Positions 49,346 through 61,128 of a stretch of 64,000 bases of DNA are shown in pieces. This stretch comes from Xestospongia muta (Eukaryota; Porifera; Demospongiae; Haplosclerida; Petrosiidae). The notes beneath the pieces are model-generated. The model was not told the DNA's origin, made no database searches, and was given only the letters and a program-made list of their open reading frames with translations. Made by a program: the position numbers and the translations under genes. The stretch is from contig OY848924.1 in the NCBI GenBank assembly GCA_963693285.1, positions 6,593,842 to 6,657,841 of the forward strand, read 5' to 3'. Every line of letters starts with the position of its first letter. Within the stretch, counting starts at the first letter, position 1.

Positions 49346-49554
49346 CAGCAACTATATATAGAAAAAATTTCTATATATAATTATAGTAATCATAGCAACA
49401 GGAAAGTTCCCGTAATTTAATGTGTTGGTGGTAGTAATTATAATGTGGGCCCTTGCTGTGGATGGTTACACGCATACACAAAACATTCTGTAGTATACAT
49501 TTTTTACTGTTGAGTGAAGGTTGAGTTAAAAGCAGACGTCGGGTCTATTACAAT

Positions 49555-49745
49555 AAAAAGTAATATATTACTAGTACTATTACACAGAAATATTTTCTAT
49601 TACTATTACTATTACTTGTACCAAATGTACTAATGTAATATAATACTATCACTATTACTTCTGGAATTTTTATATTACTATTACTATTCCTGAAAACCCT
49701 GAATTCAATGTAATGTATTATATTACAATTATTATTACATGCAAC
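49555..49745. repeat. Degenerate ATTACT microsatellite
   Basis: Interrupted runs of attact/attatt triplet-based repeats. Confidence 0.7.
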
Positions 49746-49959
49746 TGTGATCAATTTATGAATAAACTAATTGTCATTTGAAAGTAGATGTGCATTACAT
49801 TTATATTCATAAGTTTTTCAAAAATATTGTCTGTGACCCTGCATCTTTCAGGCCTGAAAAACTTCCCTTGAAAAATTTCCTTGTATTATGATAAAAATTT
49901 CACACTTCACTGACTTCAGATAAGCAGAGATAAATCACAGTAGTGTCAATTACATAGGT

Positions 49960-50190
49960 GTAATTACTATTACTATTACTTAAGCTGTCTATTACTATTA
50001 CTATTACTATTACATGGCATTGTGTAATCTTTACTATTACTATTACTATTACATGGCATTGTGTAATCTTTATTATTACTATTACTATTACATGGCATTG
50101 TGTAATCTTTATTATTACTATTACTATTACATGGCATTGTGTAATCTTTATTATTACTATTACTATTACACATTACTATTACCGCTGTCT
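49960..50190. repeat. Minisatellite, about 36-bp unit
   Basis: Four units of ttactattactattacatgg plus cattgtgtaatctttatta, flanked by further ATTACT repeats. The tyrosine-rich and asparagine-rich frames read through it are repeat artefacts. Confidence 0.85.
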
Positions 50191-50345
50191 TGTGAATTAC
50201 AAACTATATAATTTGTTGGTATGTTGTATGTTTTTACATATCAACAAATATACAGTGAGTAATTCACAGAAATTCTATATTCCATAGTAATCCATCCATG
50301 TAAAGTACAAATTAGTTGTTAAAATAACACATTAATTTTTACAGT

Positions 50346-50560
50346 GCATACATGCAATCATTGGTTGTCATAACATGTGATCACTGTGAGTTTTATTATA
50401 AATATGTGTTAATTATGTACATCAAAACATATAGTAAAACTGATCACACACAAACACATCATCTTGGTTTTCTTAATTGTTTAATCTGTCATACCTACCA
50501 TTTCTTTAGTTCAGTCATAACACCTCTTTTTAGTGAGTTTTGACTTGTGGATTTCATAAA
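50346..50560 (+). promoter_or_regulatory. Upstream module of gene 6
   Basis: A full-length module from catacatgcaatcattggtt to the start codon, with atgtgatcactgtgagttt, tacatcaaaacatatag, actgatcacacacaaacaca and ctaccatttctttagttcag. Confidence 0.55.
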
Positions 50561-53500
50561 ATGCAGACTATTAAATGTGTTGTTGTCGGTGATAGGTAAG
50601 TTTTATAAATAGATGTATATAAGATGTTTCTATAGATATGTCTATAGAGAACAAGTAGTTAGTGTGTAAAAACAAAGGTAATGATTTCCTTTTTTGTAGA
50701 AATGTGGGTAGAACTACTATGTTGATCAGTTATACAACAAACAAGTTTCCACAAGAGTATGTACCAACTGTGTAAGTCATTATGTCACACACACACGCAC
50801 ACACATACATTCAATATTGTTATCAACACATACTGAAATCACTAAATCATATGCTACAACTGATGATAATTTGTAGGTTTGATAACTACACTGTGACTGT
50901 AATGATTGGTGGTGAGCCTTGGACATTGGGACTATGGGACACAGCAAGTATTATAGCTACATGATTTTTTGACTAATTGGATGTCTGATATGTTTATATA
51001 GGTCAGGAGGATTATGATAGACTAAGACCTTTATCTTATCTTCAAACAGTGAGTAACATAATTGTCTTATTTTATTCTAATGTAGAAGTGTTATTTGTAT
51101 GTATTAAAAGTTTATGATTTTTATTAATGATTATAAATAATTATAATTCAAAAGCTATTTAGCAACATACACTAATATATTTATAATGTCAATTAAATAT
51201 TAATTTTACTTTCTCAGGATGTGTTTTTGTTAGTATTTTCACTTATTGACCCTGCATCACTAGAAAATATTAGGCAAAAGGTACTTAAAGCAATGTTATA
51301 ACTTATATTAATAATTTTATATATGCTAGTGGTACCCAGAAATTCATCACCACTGTCCAAACACTCCATTCATTCTGGTTGGTACTAAACTTGACTTACG
51401 TGATGATGAGGACACCATTGAGGAACTTAGAAAGGGAAGACAAAAGCCAGTGTCATATATAGAGGTATGCATTCCCTTTGCATGTTAATTACTGAATTCA
51501 ATGATGATATACAAGTTGTGTATTCATATATTAATTCCTGTAGGTTAGATTATGTGCATGCTATCAACCACTTCTTATTGTCTGTATAATAGTGTTATAA
51601 CTTAAAATGTAGTATTGTCATGGAATTTAGTGTATAAAGGTTTAATATGATTAGTTTAGTCAAACCTTTACTTTGTTCAGAAGCAATGAAGGAGTTGCTT
51701 GGATTGATCATGAATATAGACCCACAGTTTACTGTGCTGGCAATTGCATACTTTACTTTTCTATAGGGTCTTAAGATGATGAAGGATATTGGTGCAGTGA
51801 TGTATGTAGAGTGTTCAGCTCTTACTCAAGAGGGACTTAAAGAAGTTTTTGATGAAGCAATTCTCTCGGCTCTTGGAGTTTATAATGTATATACATAACA
51901 TAGTGTAATTCATTTGAGGTACTTCTTTTATCATTAGGATACTGTATTGGCTCAAACGAGTATGCAATTCCTAGTGATTGGTGATAGTGGTAGTGGTAAA
52001 ACAAGTATTTTGAAAACCTTCAATGATGGATCACCTTATTCTTCTACAGGTATATAAGTTATCATTATTGTATTATGTATCTTGTTTGATAGATCCAAAG
52101 ATTGAATTCATTATCAAGAATGTGTATTTGAATGAAGAAAATAGAAACATTAAACTACATATACATGCCACTACCACCACATCCTATTATAAAGATGCCA
52201 TGGTACAGAATACCTCAGATTATTTTAAAAAAACATTTACTTTCCTATATAGGGTATTTTATTGGTATATGATATTACTAGTCAAGAGTCATTTGATAAC
52301 ATAACAAAATGGCTACAGGATATCACAGCAGTAAGTACCTACTCAGCAAAATAATTTAAATATTCTCAATCATAAAATTTTAGTATGCCTCACCAGATGT
52401 ACAATGTCTCTTGGTTGGTAACAAGTTAGATATGGAGTCTGATAGACAAGTTTCTAGAGAGATAGGAGAGCAATTGGCAAAGAAACTAAAGATGCTATTT
52501 TTTGAGATATCATCAAAAGACAAGGCTAGTATTGACAAGGTTTTCCAAGTATTAGCAAAACAAGTTTTAAAGGTATACAATAGTGGTTGTATGAGTATAT
52601 ATTTCTAATGATGTATGATATTATATCTTTAATTTTCTACAGGAAAAAGAGCCATCATTTCTTCGAAATATTGGCAGACTTTTTCAGGGAAAGGTAAACA
52701 GTTTTTATTAGTTTGATTACAATGATGATAACTTTATTGCTTATAGAAGAAATCATTTGCTATCAATTTACAAAAGCCAACAAGTGCAGCTCTTAAATTT
52801 AAAAAGGTATATTGTAATGAGCTTTAAACTCTTTAGCTTTTCATTCTCTTTAAAGATACCTCCTTCACAAGCCATTGATCAATTTACTGAAATTGGTAAG
52901 TCTTATATAATTATAACTGTGAGAAATCACTAAGATATTATGGTGAATTGTATTGTTATGCAATCTTTATGTAGATCAAAGAAATCTTCATAATGCTATG
53001 AAAGCTGGTGGATCTGTGGAAACCAGTATTACAAAAGTTGTTGTCCAAGGTCCAGCTAGAGCTGGTAAAACATCAGTCAAATGTCTAATTCTCTCTCAAC
53101 CTTATGAGAGTAATGTCAGCACAGGTTGTGTTGAGTCCCCACAAATTGCTATTGGAGAATTCTCAATGAGTCATTATGGTCAGCTAAATGAATGTCACTG
53201 GGAACTAGTAAATGATGAAAAAATGATCGAGAAGTTTGCTAATGAAGTTAGATCTCTTATTGAAAGTCAAGATATTAACAAAATATATGAAGATGAAGAT
53301 GCAGACTATCCAGTACAAACTCAACAACCACCTTTTGGCACAGCTACAGCAATTGCAAAGAAATCTAAAGTTATCATCACTAAACCAGAATACAAACTTC
53401 CAAACAGTAGTAACACATCTTCTTATCGAATATCATTGGAACCTCCTATTGAACTACCAAAAGTAAAATACAGTGCAACAAGACAGTTGTCTGAAATTGT

Positions 53501-56500
53501 CAACAAAGCTTCAGCTAAGGGTATTAAGCTCACTCTACACAAAGAATGGCTCTACTTCATTGACTCTGGAGGACAGATTCAATTTCAACAGTTGTTACAA
53601 GCATTTATACCATGTGCATCAGTCCTTATGCTAGTTACTAATCTAGCTGAAGATCTCTCTAGTCAATCCTCCACTGTCTTACAATGTGAAGATGGAGAAT
53701 ATATTGTAAGTGGCCACTCTCCAACTGTTGAGACACTTCTCAAACGTCTTATACTCATGGTTAATTCTTGTGCTCAACAGCAAAAGTTGATCAGTGATAC
53801 CAAGTTATCTAAAGTCATTATCAAGTCTCCAGAAAAGCTTAAAATCATTTCCATTGCTACCCATCGTGACAAGTATGAAGAAAAACTTAAAAATAGAGAA
53901 GAGGTTGAAACTATCAAAAAGAAAGAAGAAAAGCTTTCTAAAATATTTCAATCCATTAAAGGCAATCTGTCTTATCATGATGTCACTAGCGGAAAGATAT
54001 TATCTGAAGTTGATGGTCGCAAAGCTTCTCAGGGTGTGTTTGATGATCCAGTGATCAAAGAGATTCGTGCTGAATTAAAGGATCAAGCTTTTGAAGTTAA
54101 TATCCCATTAAGGTGGTACGCATTTGAGATTTTATTACGTCAAGAAGCCATTAAAGGTTGTGGAGTACTTAGCTTGGAAGAGTGTCAAGCTACTGGTCTA
54201 GGATTAGGTTTGTATATAGAAGAAATAGAGAGTGCTCTTAAGTTCTTCTATCTCCTCAATACCATCTTATATTATCCTGGAGTGAGTGATTTAGTGTTCA
54301 TCTTTCCCCACAGTTTGATTGAAGTAGTCAGTGAACTGATGATACTGGTCTGCAAAATACGAAATGGAGTTAATGTTGGACGAGGGGCAGCTGATATTAA
54401 GGAAATGGCTGATCGTGGAATTATATCAAAAGATGTCTTTGCTAGGTCTCAAAAAAGTGTTAAGATATCTTCATATTTCCAATCCTTTAGCTCAGAAGTG
54501 CTTAAAATATTCCAGCACCTTTTGATTGCCACAGAATTACCTGATAACAAATTTTTCATGCCAGCATTGCTACCTTTAATTAATCCATCAAAAGTCAATC
54601 CTGTACACAATTCTACCTCATGTCCTTTGTTGTTTTACTTTGAGAAAGGTGCTCCAATTGGTCTCTTTTGTGCTATGATAGTTTACTTACTCTCCACAAC
54701 ATATAATGATCACGATGATATGCCATTATGGATACTTGATGAGTCTGACTTCAAGACATATTCAAATTATGTAACATTGAAAAAGGTGGAGGGTGGGAAA
54801 GTCAGTTTCATTGAAGACCATGACCTGTTTGAGATTCACTGTGAATTCTCTAAAGATCAAGTTGAAGTAAAGAAAGATCTAGTCAATGCTATCAATGAAA
54901 CTATAACAAGTAGACAAATTATCAAAGAAATGAGACCTAAAGTTGCCTTTTATTGTCCATGTGAGGGGAAAAGCACTCATATTGCAACAATTTGGGAAGA
55001 AAGCAATTGGACTCTTTTTTGTACAAGTAAACAAACTGTCATACCACGTACTCCAGAAAACAGTTCTCATCCTTGTTGGTCTTGGTTTGAGTCTACTAAT
55101 GATGGTATGATACATAGCTAGTTATTAAGTTATTTTGCATGAATAGACCTAAACATGTAATCATCATTTATATGTTTTTGAGTAACTTTGTGGTTACATA
55201 CCTGATAGATGATAGTTGATCTTATAACAACTGATCATGAACCAACCTACCATATTAGCATTTAGCATGGTTGCTGATGAATCCACCATTGTTCTCATGT
55301 AGCAAAAATGTTGCCTTCAAATTATCTATCTGACATTTGAGCCTACAAGTTTCAACTTGATATATAACATTTTACTAAATGTAGACTAGTGGACATCAGT
55401 AGTATGCAAACATTAATAACAATTGTGTAAATTATTTTTATTGTCTAGTTTCAGAGAAGCCTGTCCCTTTTTCATCATTATCTGATTCAAGAGGTCAACT
55501 TCATAACAAGTTAAAAGCTAAAGTCATATTCTCCTACACTGCTAATGAAGATGATGAGATTACCATCAAAGAAGATGACATTGTTGATGTCATCACCATG
55601 GAAACAAGACAAGATGGATGGTGGTTAGTGCATTATGGTGATCAAGAAGGTCTAGCACCAAGCAACTATCTCTCTCTCATACCACCACTACCAAACATTA
55701 AAGGTATGATGAAGAAAATCTTATAAATGCTAGACTACTTTAAATATGATGAAAGGGTTCCGTATAGCTGGTTTAATTTCTTTATTGAGTTGATAATTTC
55801 TTTACTTTATAGCTAACAAACCAGAGAAACATGTGTTACTTAGGTTTCTTTCTTCTATCACTGCTATATGGCAACAGATGGGAGATCTACTTGGAGTGGA
55901 TCCTAACACTATTGAGATGTTGTGTTATTCTAGTTTTTCTGACGATCTCAAAATGTCCAAGATGTTACAGAGCTGGTTGGATAATGAGCCCACTCCTGCT
56001 ACATGGACCAACATTATCAGTGTTATAGAGGGTCCTCTACAAAAGAAATCCTTAGCCACTGAAATTTGCCAATTCCTTGGTATAAAATCAGGTATGTTAT
56101 CTAATTATTGCTGTAATACTATTCAAGGATGTATGTTGTAATGAGTGAAGTAGCACTTTTTTCTAATTTGTAATTGCCTTATAATTATCTCATTATCATA
56201 AATTAACAATTAACATGACTATAAATTGTATTTTACCAAATGTAGACTAATGAAGATCAATATTTTATTTATATAGAAATTGATGACAAGTGGACTCTTT
56301 ATTGTACATCTAAAGAAGATGTTATACAACTCATTCCAGAAGACAGTTCTTATTGGTCTTGGCTTGAGTCTGCTAATGATGGTATGTACACATAATATAC
56401 TTTTATTAACTAATGCTAAGAGTTTATGTGTATCTGTAAACTGTCTTTAGACATTATTATAAGAACAATGCTCATCTAATAAACTCATCACAACTTATAT

Positions 56501-58904
56501 TGTGTTTTGTATTGTTAAGATAATAAAAAACGTTTTTTCTCTGAGTTAGATGAAAAGAAACCAGATATAGAGATGCTGTCTGAAGGAGAGGCATCATTGA
56601 CATCACAACTTGAAAAGTTACAAGGTATACATATTAACACGTGTAATAATTGTTTGTATTTTTGGTTCTACTAACTTTCAAACAATTTGATATGTTTTGT
56701 TTCCATGTTTTTATATATTTATTTTTGACAGAAGTTGCAAAGGAGACTGTGAGTGCACAGACAGAGTTAATGGAGCTATCAGTAAATAAACAAGATGTTT
56801 CTGTTCAATTTAATTATCTCATTCCATCAAATGGTATATCAACAAATACATAATAGATTATCTTTTAATGTCTGCATTTAGATACTCTTAAAGATGTGAG
56901 CATTGGAAATGATAAATTGTTCCTAATTCAAGGAGACTCCCCTCAATTCTTCAACTGGGAACAATATGGATTGAGAATTGCTGTTCCTCAAGGCACTTTA
57001 TCTCCAAGTGATACATGTGAAGTATCAGTAGCAGCACTGGTAGGTGGACAGTTTCAATTACCTGAAGAAACTGAGTTGATCAGTGCTGTATATAATGTAA
57101 CTGTCTCTAAGCCACTACTCAAACCAGTCAAATTAGAGATACAGCACTGTGCACGTCTACTCACTAGAGATCATACGAGATATTTGAGTTTTGCTACAGC
57201 TTCTATTCAACAATCTACTACTCTTTCTTACAAATTTCAACTACAAGGAGGAGGACAGTTCTATCATGGTGATCAATATGGTAGTATTAATCTTACTCAT
57301 TTTTGCTTAAAAGCTATTGTTAAATCTCGTACTGATCCATTTTGGAGCGACAATGTTTTAGCACAGGAGATGCATCCATTTGTTCAATCCATTGATTTTA
57401 TTGGAGGGTGTGAGTTAGAAAAAGTAACTAAATGTGAAAGAGTTTTTGTTGATGAGCCCTCTGCTCCAAGGACTTCCTACCTGTTGTCAGAGCCCAGTAA
57501 TAAAGTTCATAATATAACCAGTTTAGAATGCAGACAAGGTAAGCATGTAGAAAACAAGATTTGATATGTAATATCTCTTTATAGATAACTCAACAATTAC
57601 ATTTGAACATCAAGAGGCTGTGGATGTAGTACATGTTTTGCTTCCTGCATCTGATAATGAAGCTCAAATCAAACAAACAAAAGGTAACCAGTTATTTTTT
57701 AAATTGTTAAGATATTGAAAATGTCTTCCTTTAGATGGTCCTCCTGATAACGACTATTTTGGTCAGGTGGTATATGAAAGACGTAAGGACAATGAATGGC
57801 TAACACATTTTATAGTGGCTAAACATCTCAATGTGTTGACTGAGGTAAATGTATTGCACCATTATAATATTCTCAATATACCATATATATAGTATATAAA
57901 GACTTCTCTTCCACATCATACTGAGAAAGATGTCTACTTATCCTTTACATTTCAAGATAGAAATTACTTCATTGTATTAGCTCTTGATGAAAAACAGAAA
58001 TATTCTTTTAATGGATGGAGTGTCATTTCTCATCTAAATCCTCCAAGGGTATGTATTTATATATATGAAGTGCTATAATTCTAAAAACAATAAAATCTAT
58101 GCAGATACGTAAGAGTGAAGTGGACAAGTATGGTGCTGAAAACCCTCCTTCTGTTCCTTCCATACTGATTACAATAGCTGCTGATGATAGACCTGATACA
58201 GTTAAGCAATTAAAATATCGTGTACCATTAAAAGGAGTGATTCCTGATGATATGGAGCTATATTTGATACGATCACTTGGAGATGGTAAGTACCACCTTA
58301 TACATAATGTATTTACTTGTATTGTTCTTTATATAAGTGTCAACTACAAGTGAAAATATTCCTATTCCAAACGATATAGGTATTACGTTAATAGATTTGT
58401 TATCATTACAATGCTATCAAACCATCTGACTAGAACATAATTATAAACATTGTATATATAGATGATCTCTTTTTTCTGATATATTATTAATAGCTTAATA
58501 GTTTGTCTTTACACTCTAGATGGTACTCTGAACTCTGATATAGCTAGACGAGCTTTAGTCCGATGTACTGCTGTCATTGTTGAATCAGGTATTGACCCGT
58601 TTGTTCTAGCAAGGAAACTTTATTCAGAAGAAGTCATGCCTGAATATGTTTATAAAAAAATAAAAGACAGAGAATGTAGGGATACAAAAGAGGAACGTCT
58701 TGAAAAGATACTTGATTGTCTGAAAAATCGTATTGAGCACAATGCTAATATTTTCAAGATTTTTGAGAGTATTTTGAGAAATTTAAGTCAAGATGACTTA
58801 GCTAATATCATTGTAGCAAAATATAAAGGTATATATAATTGTTTGTTATAGTAAGTGATGAGTATTCTCTTCTCTGTTTTTTAGAATTATTTTCATTGAA
58901 ATAG
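50561..58904 (+). CDS. Gene 6: Rho-Rab-like-ROC/COR-SH3-Death-ZU5-CARD-like chimera
   Basis: Twenty-eight exons with matching phases give one open frame of 1906 residues. The Rho part (1-181) has P-loop RNVGRTT, with arginine for the essential lysine, and DTAS at switch II. The Rab-like part (182-344) has GDSGSGKTS and NKLD without switch II. The ROC-COR exon is 52975-55104, SH3 55449-55703, Death 55813-56079. An extra exon at 56277-56381 ([14 protein letters not shown]) repeats the end of ROC-COR. The exon 56520-56624 then crosses into sequence duplicated from gene 4, and ZU5 (56882-57538) and a CARD-like exon (58520-58828) follow, with the stop at 58902. If the junction intron after the Death exon is retained, the protein ends at 56141 as Rho-Rab-ROC/COR-SH3-Death, like gene 5. 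Exon splicing is inferred. Confidence 0.7.
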
Positions 58905-60084
58905 CTACAGTAATAACCATATTGTTTATTTAGTACAGAGTACTGTCTTACTATTACATTATTATTATTATATTTTTAGCATTGTTTTGTCTTTGTTAAT
59001 GAGATAAGAGGATGAAACATGTTTATTGATCAAGCCAGTAAGGCACAACATATAGCTACTTGAACTGAAATGGTCTCCTATCTTGTTGAGACAAACAATC
59101 TACACTGTGTATAAAGCCATGTATCAATATTATAAATTCTGTCTATTTTGTGTTCTGATATCTGTACTTTGCAACAGAGTGCTAATATGTTAATTGTATA
59201 TGATGACAAATAGTATAGATGATGACTAATACTGTAAAAAACTGTGATGACCTGAGTTTATAGATAATAAGTAATTTAAACATATACTTCTAAGTTTGCT
59301 GTTTAACTTAATACAGCATCTTGGAAAGAGCATTGGAGCTCCAACCCTAACTGAGCATGTGCAGAGTGCATGAGTTTAGAGATACCCAGTTTATCAGTGA
59401 CTATGGAAAAACAGGAGCTGAGGGTATTCAGTTAGGTAAGTAAAGTCTCTATTGTTACGTTTATGCTTATTATCAGTAGTTTTTGCCTGTGGAGGATCCT
59501 GATGAATGTCTACAACAGTGTTTGACACAATAGTTGAGTATAGAATTGACTTTGTTGATGATGAGAGTGGAGGTGCTCTCATTAAGACAGTAGTTAAGTT
59601 TCTACTGCTATTGGAGAGAGCATATGGGAAATGTGGGTGTAAAACCTAATAAGGTGTAAGTCTGGCTATATGAGAATAATATAAGTGTGGCCTACAAAGA
59701 CATAATGTTAACAGAGATTGTGTAGACTGTGTAAATTTGGAGTGGAAATGCTGCACTTGATCTCACAAAACTGAATGAACATTTGAAAACACACTCTGTG
59801 TCTAAAAGAAATCAATTAAATTTTATTACCTGACCTGGCAGTGCAAACCAAACACCTTCAAAGCAGAATCCTTACAGTGTTTTAATCTCATTTCTATTCA
59901 TCAAAATGTTGTCTATTTATTTTTGTTTTGTAAAACATTTACATAAATTTATTGTAAAGTCCCTTGAGGAGCTCATTTGTACTAAAAAGTTATTGAATGA
60001 CACTTTTGGGATGGGACTAGTGTTTCTTATAGCAACATAACTACTGATATACTTTAACATAACTATAATTAATGAATGACACTA
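58905..60084. other. 3-prime flank of gene 6, copy of 35092-36359
   Basis: It holds the same non-genic sequence as the flank of gene 4, with about 60 nt deleted near 58913. Confidence 0.6.
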
Positions 60085-60430
60085 CTTTGGTTTAAACTAA
60101 TATTGTTTTCTGGAGTATAATGTATAACATCTTCTTTACTTGTACATTAAAGAGTCCATTGGTCTTCTTCCCAGATCTAGATGGTAGCAATATGTCTGCC
60201 TTCCACTTTACATGGACAATAAAAACCAACCTTTGGTTGCATTTCTTTAACAATTCTTGTTGTAATGGTTTCATCAATGGCTCTGATTAGCTCTTTCTTT
60301 ACTTCAACGTGATCTTTAGTGAAATCGTAATGAATCTTAAACACATTGTGACCTTCAATGAAATTGACCTTTCTTAATGTTATGAAATTGGAGTAGATTT
60401 TAGAGTCAGACTCATCAGATACAGCCATCC
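60085..60430 (-). pseudogene. Inverted ROC-COR C-terminal fragment, second copy
   Basis: It duplicates 36360-36680. On the reverse strand one frame runs from about 60428 through SDSKIYSNFITLRKVNF and KIHYDFTKDHVEVKKELI to VGFYCPCK. It is slightly longer than the first copy because the GHNVF bases are kept. A frameshift near 60178 separates [12 protein letters not shown] remains. Confidence 0.7.
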
Positions 60431-60613
60431 CAAAAGATAAGAAAATAGGAGAATCCTGAAGGATAGTTTCCTGACATCATGGAAGGAACTCATCAACACA
60501 GCTACAGTACTACCAGCAGATGAAATTTTGAAACAACATACATATCTCTGTAGAGGCTGTTATTCTAATTTTGAGCAATATCACACGTAAAGCAAAAGCT
60601 TCTCAAAAATATT

Positions 60614-60859
60614 TCAGCATTTATGAAACACATTGGTCCAAATGATACTTCTAGTCCAGTAAAAAGAACCTTGCCTGCCTCTGATTTCATCAAAAATATC
60701 AGGAAGAGCAGCGTAGATCAAACTTTTACCATATCCAGTTAGCAGACATATGAAGACATCATTACCACTAACAAATTCCTTTATGGCCATTAGTTGCTCT
60801 TCTTTAATATCATAACCAACTTTAGTGAACACTTGCTTAATTACATCTATTTCAGCCAT
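60614..60859 (-). pseudogene. RecQ-like helicase N-terminal fragment, second copy
   Basis: It duplicates 36804-37097 and keeps one more aspartate codon (VGYDIKEEQ), which looks ancestral. The Walker A LTGYGKS and DIFDEIRGRQGS are readable, then the match ends. Confidence 0.6.
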
Positions 60860-60949
60860 TTTCTACTTTATAAATGACCACATATGCCAACTCAAAATAA
60901 TGTTATATGCATGGTACGCCAGACGCTTCCACATATGTCTCCAGACTAC

Positions 60950-61128
60950 TGTAATGTTTGAATTTCGTCATAAATATGAGCTAATTATTTACATCAAAAA
61001 CATATAGTAATTAGTAAAACAGATCACGTGTATACATCATCTTGGTATTCTTAATTACTTAATCTGCCACACCTACCATTTCCTTAGTTCAGTTATTACA
61101 CCGTTTTTTGGCTTGTGGACTTCATACA
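60950..61128 (+). promoter_or_regulatory. Upstream module of gene 7
   Basis: Near-identical copy of 37188-37366. Confidence 0.55.

Noticed and set aside
49548..50173. Asn/Ser-rich and Tyr-rich frames.
   Set aside because: They are translations of ATTACT-type repeats.
49960..50190. Regular repeats resembling a CRISPR array.
   Set aside because: The units are directly tandem with no unique spacers, and the context is a eukaryotic array; it is a minisatellite.
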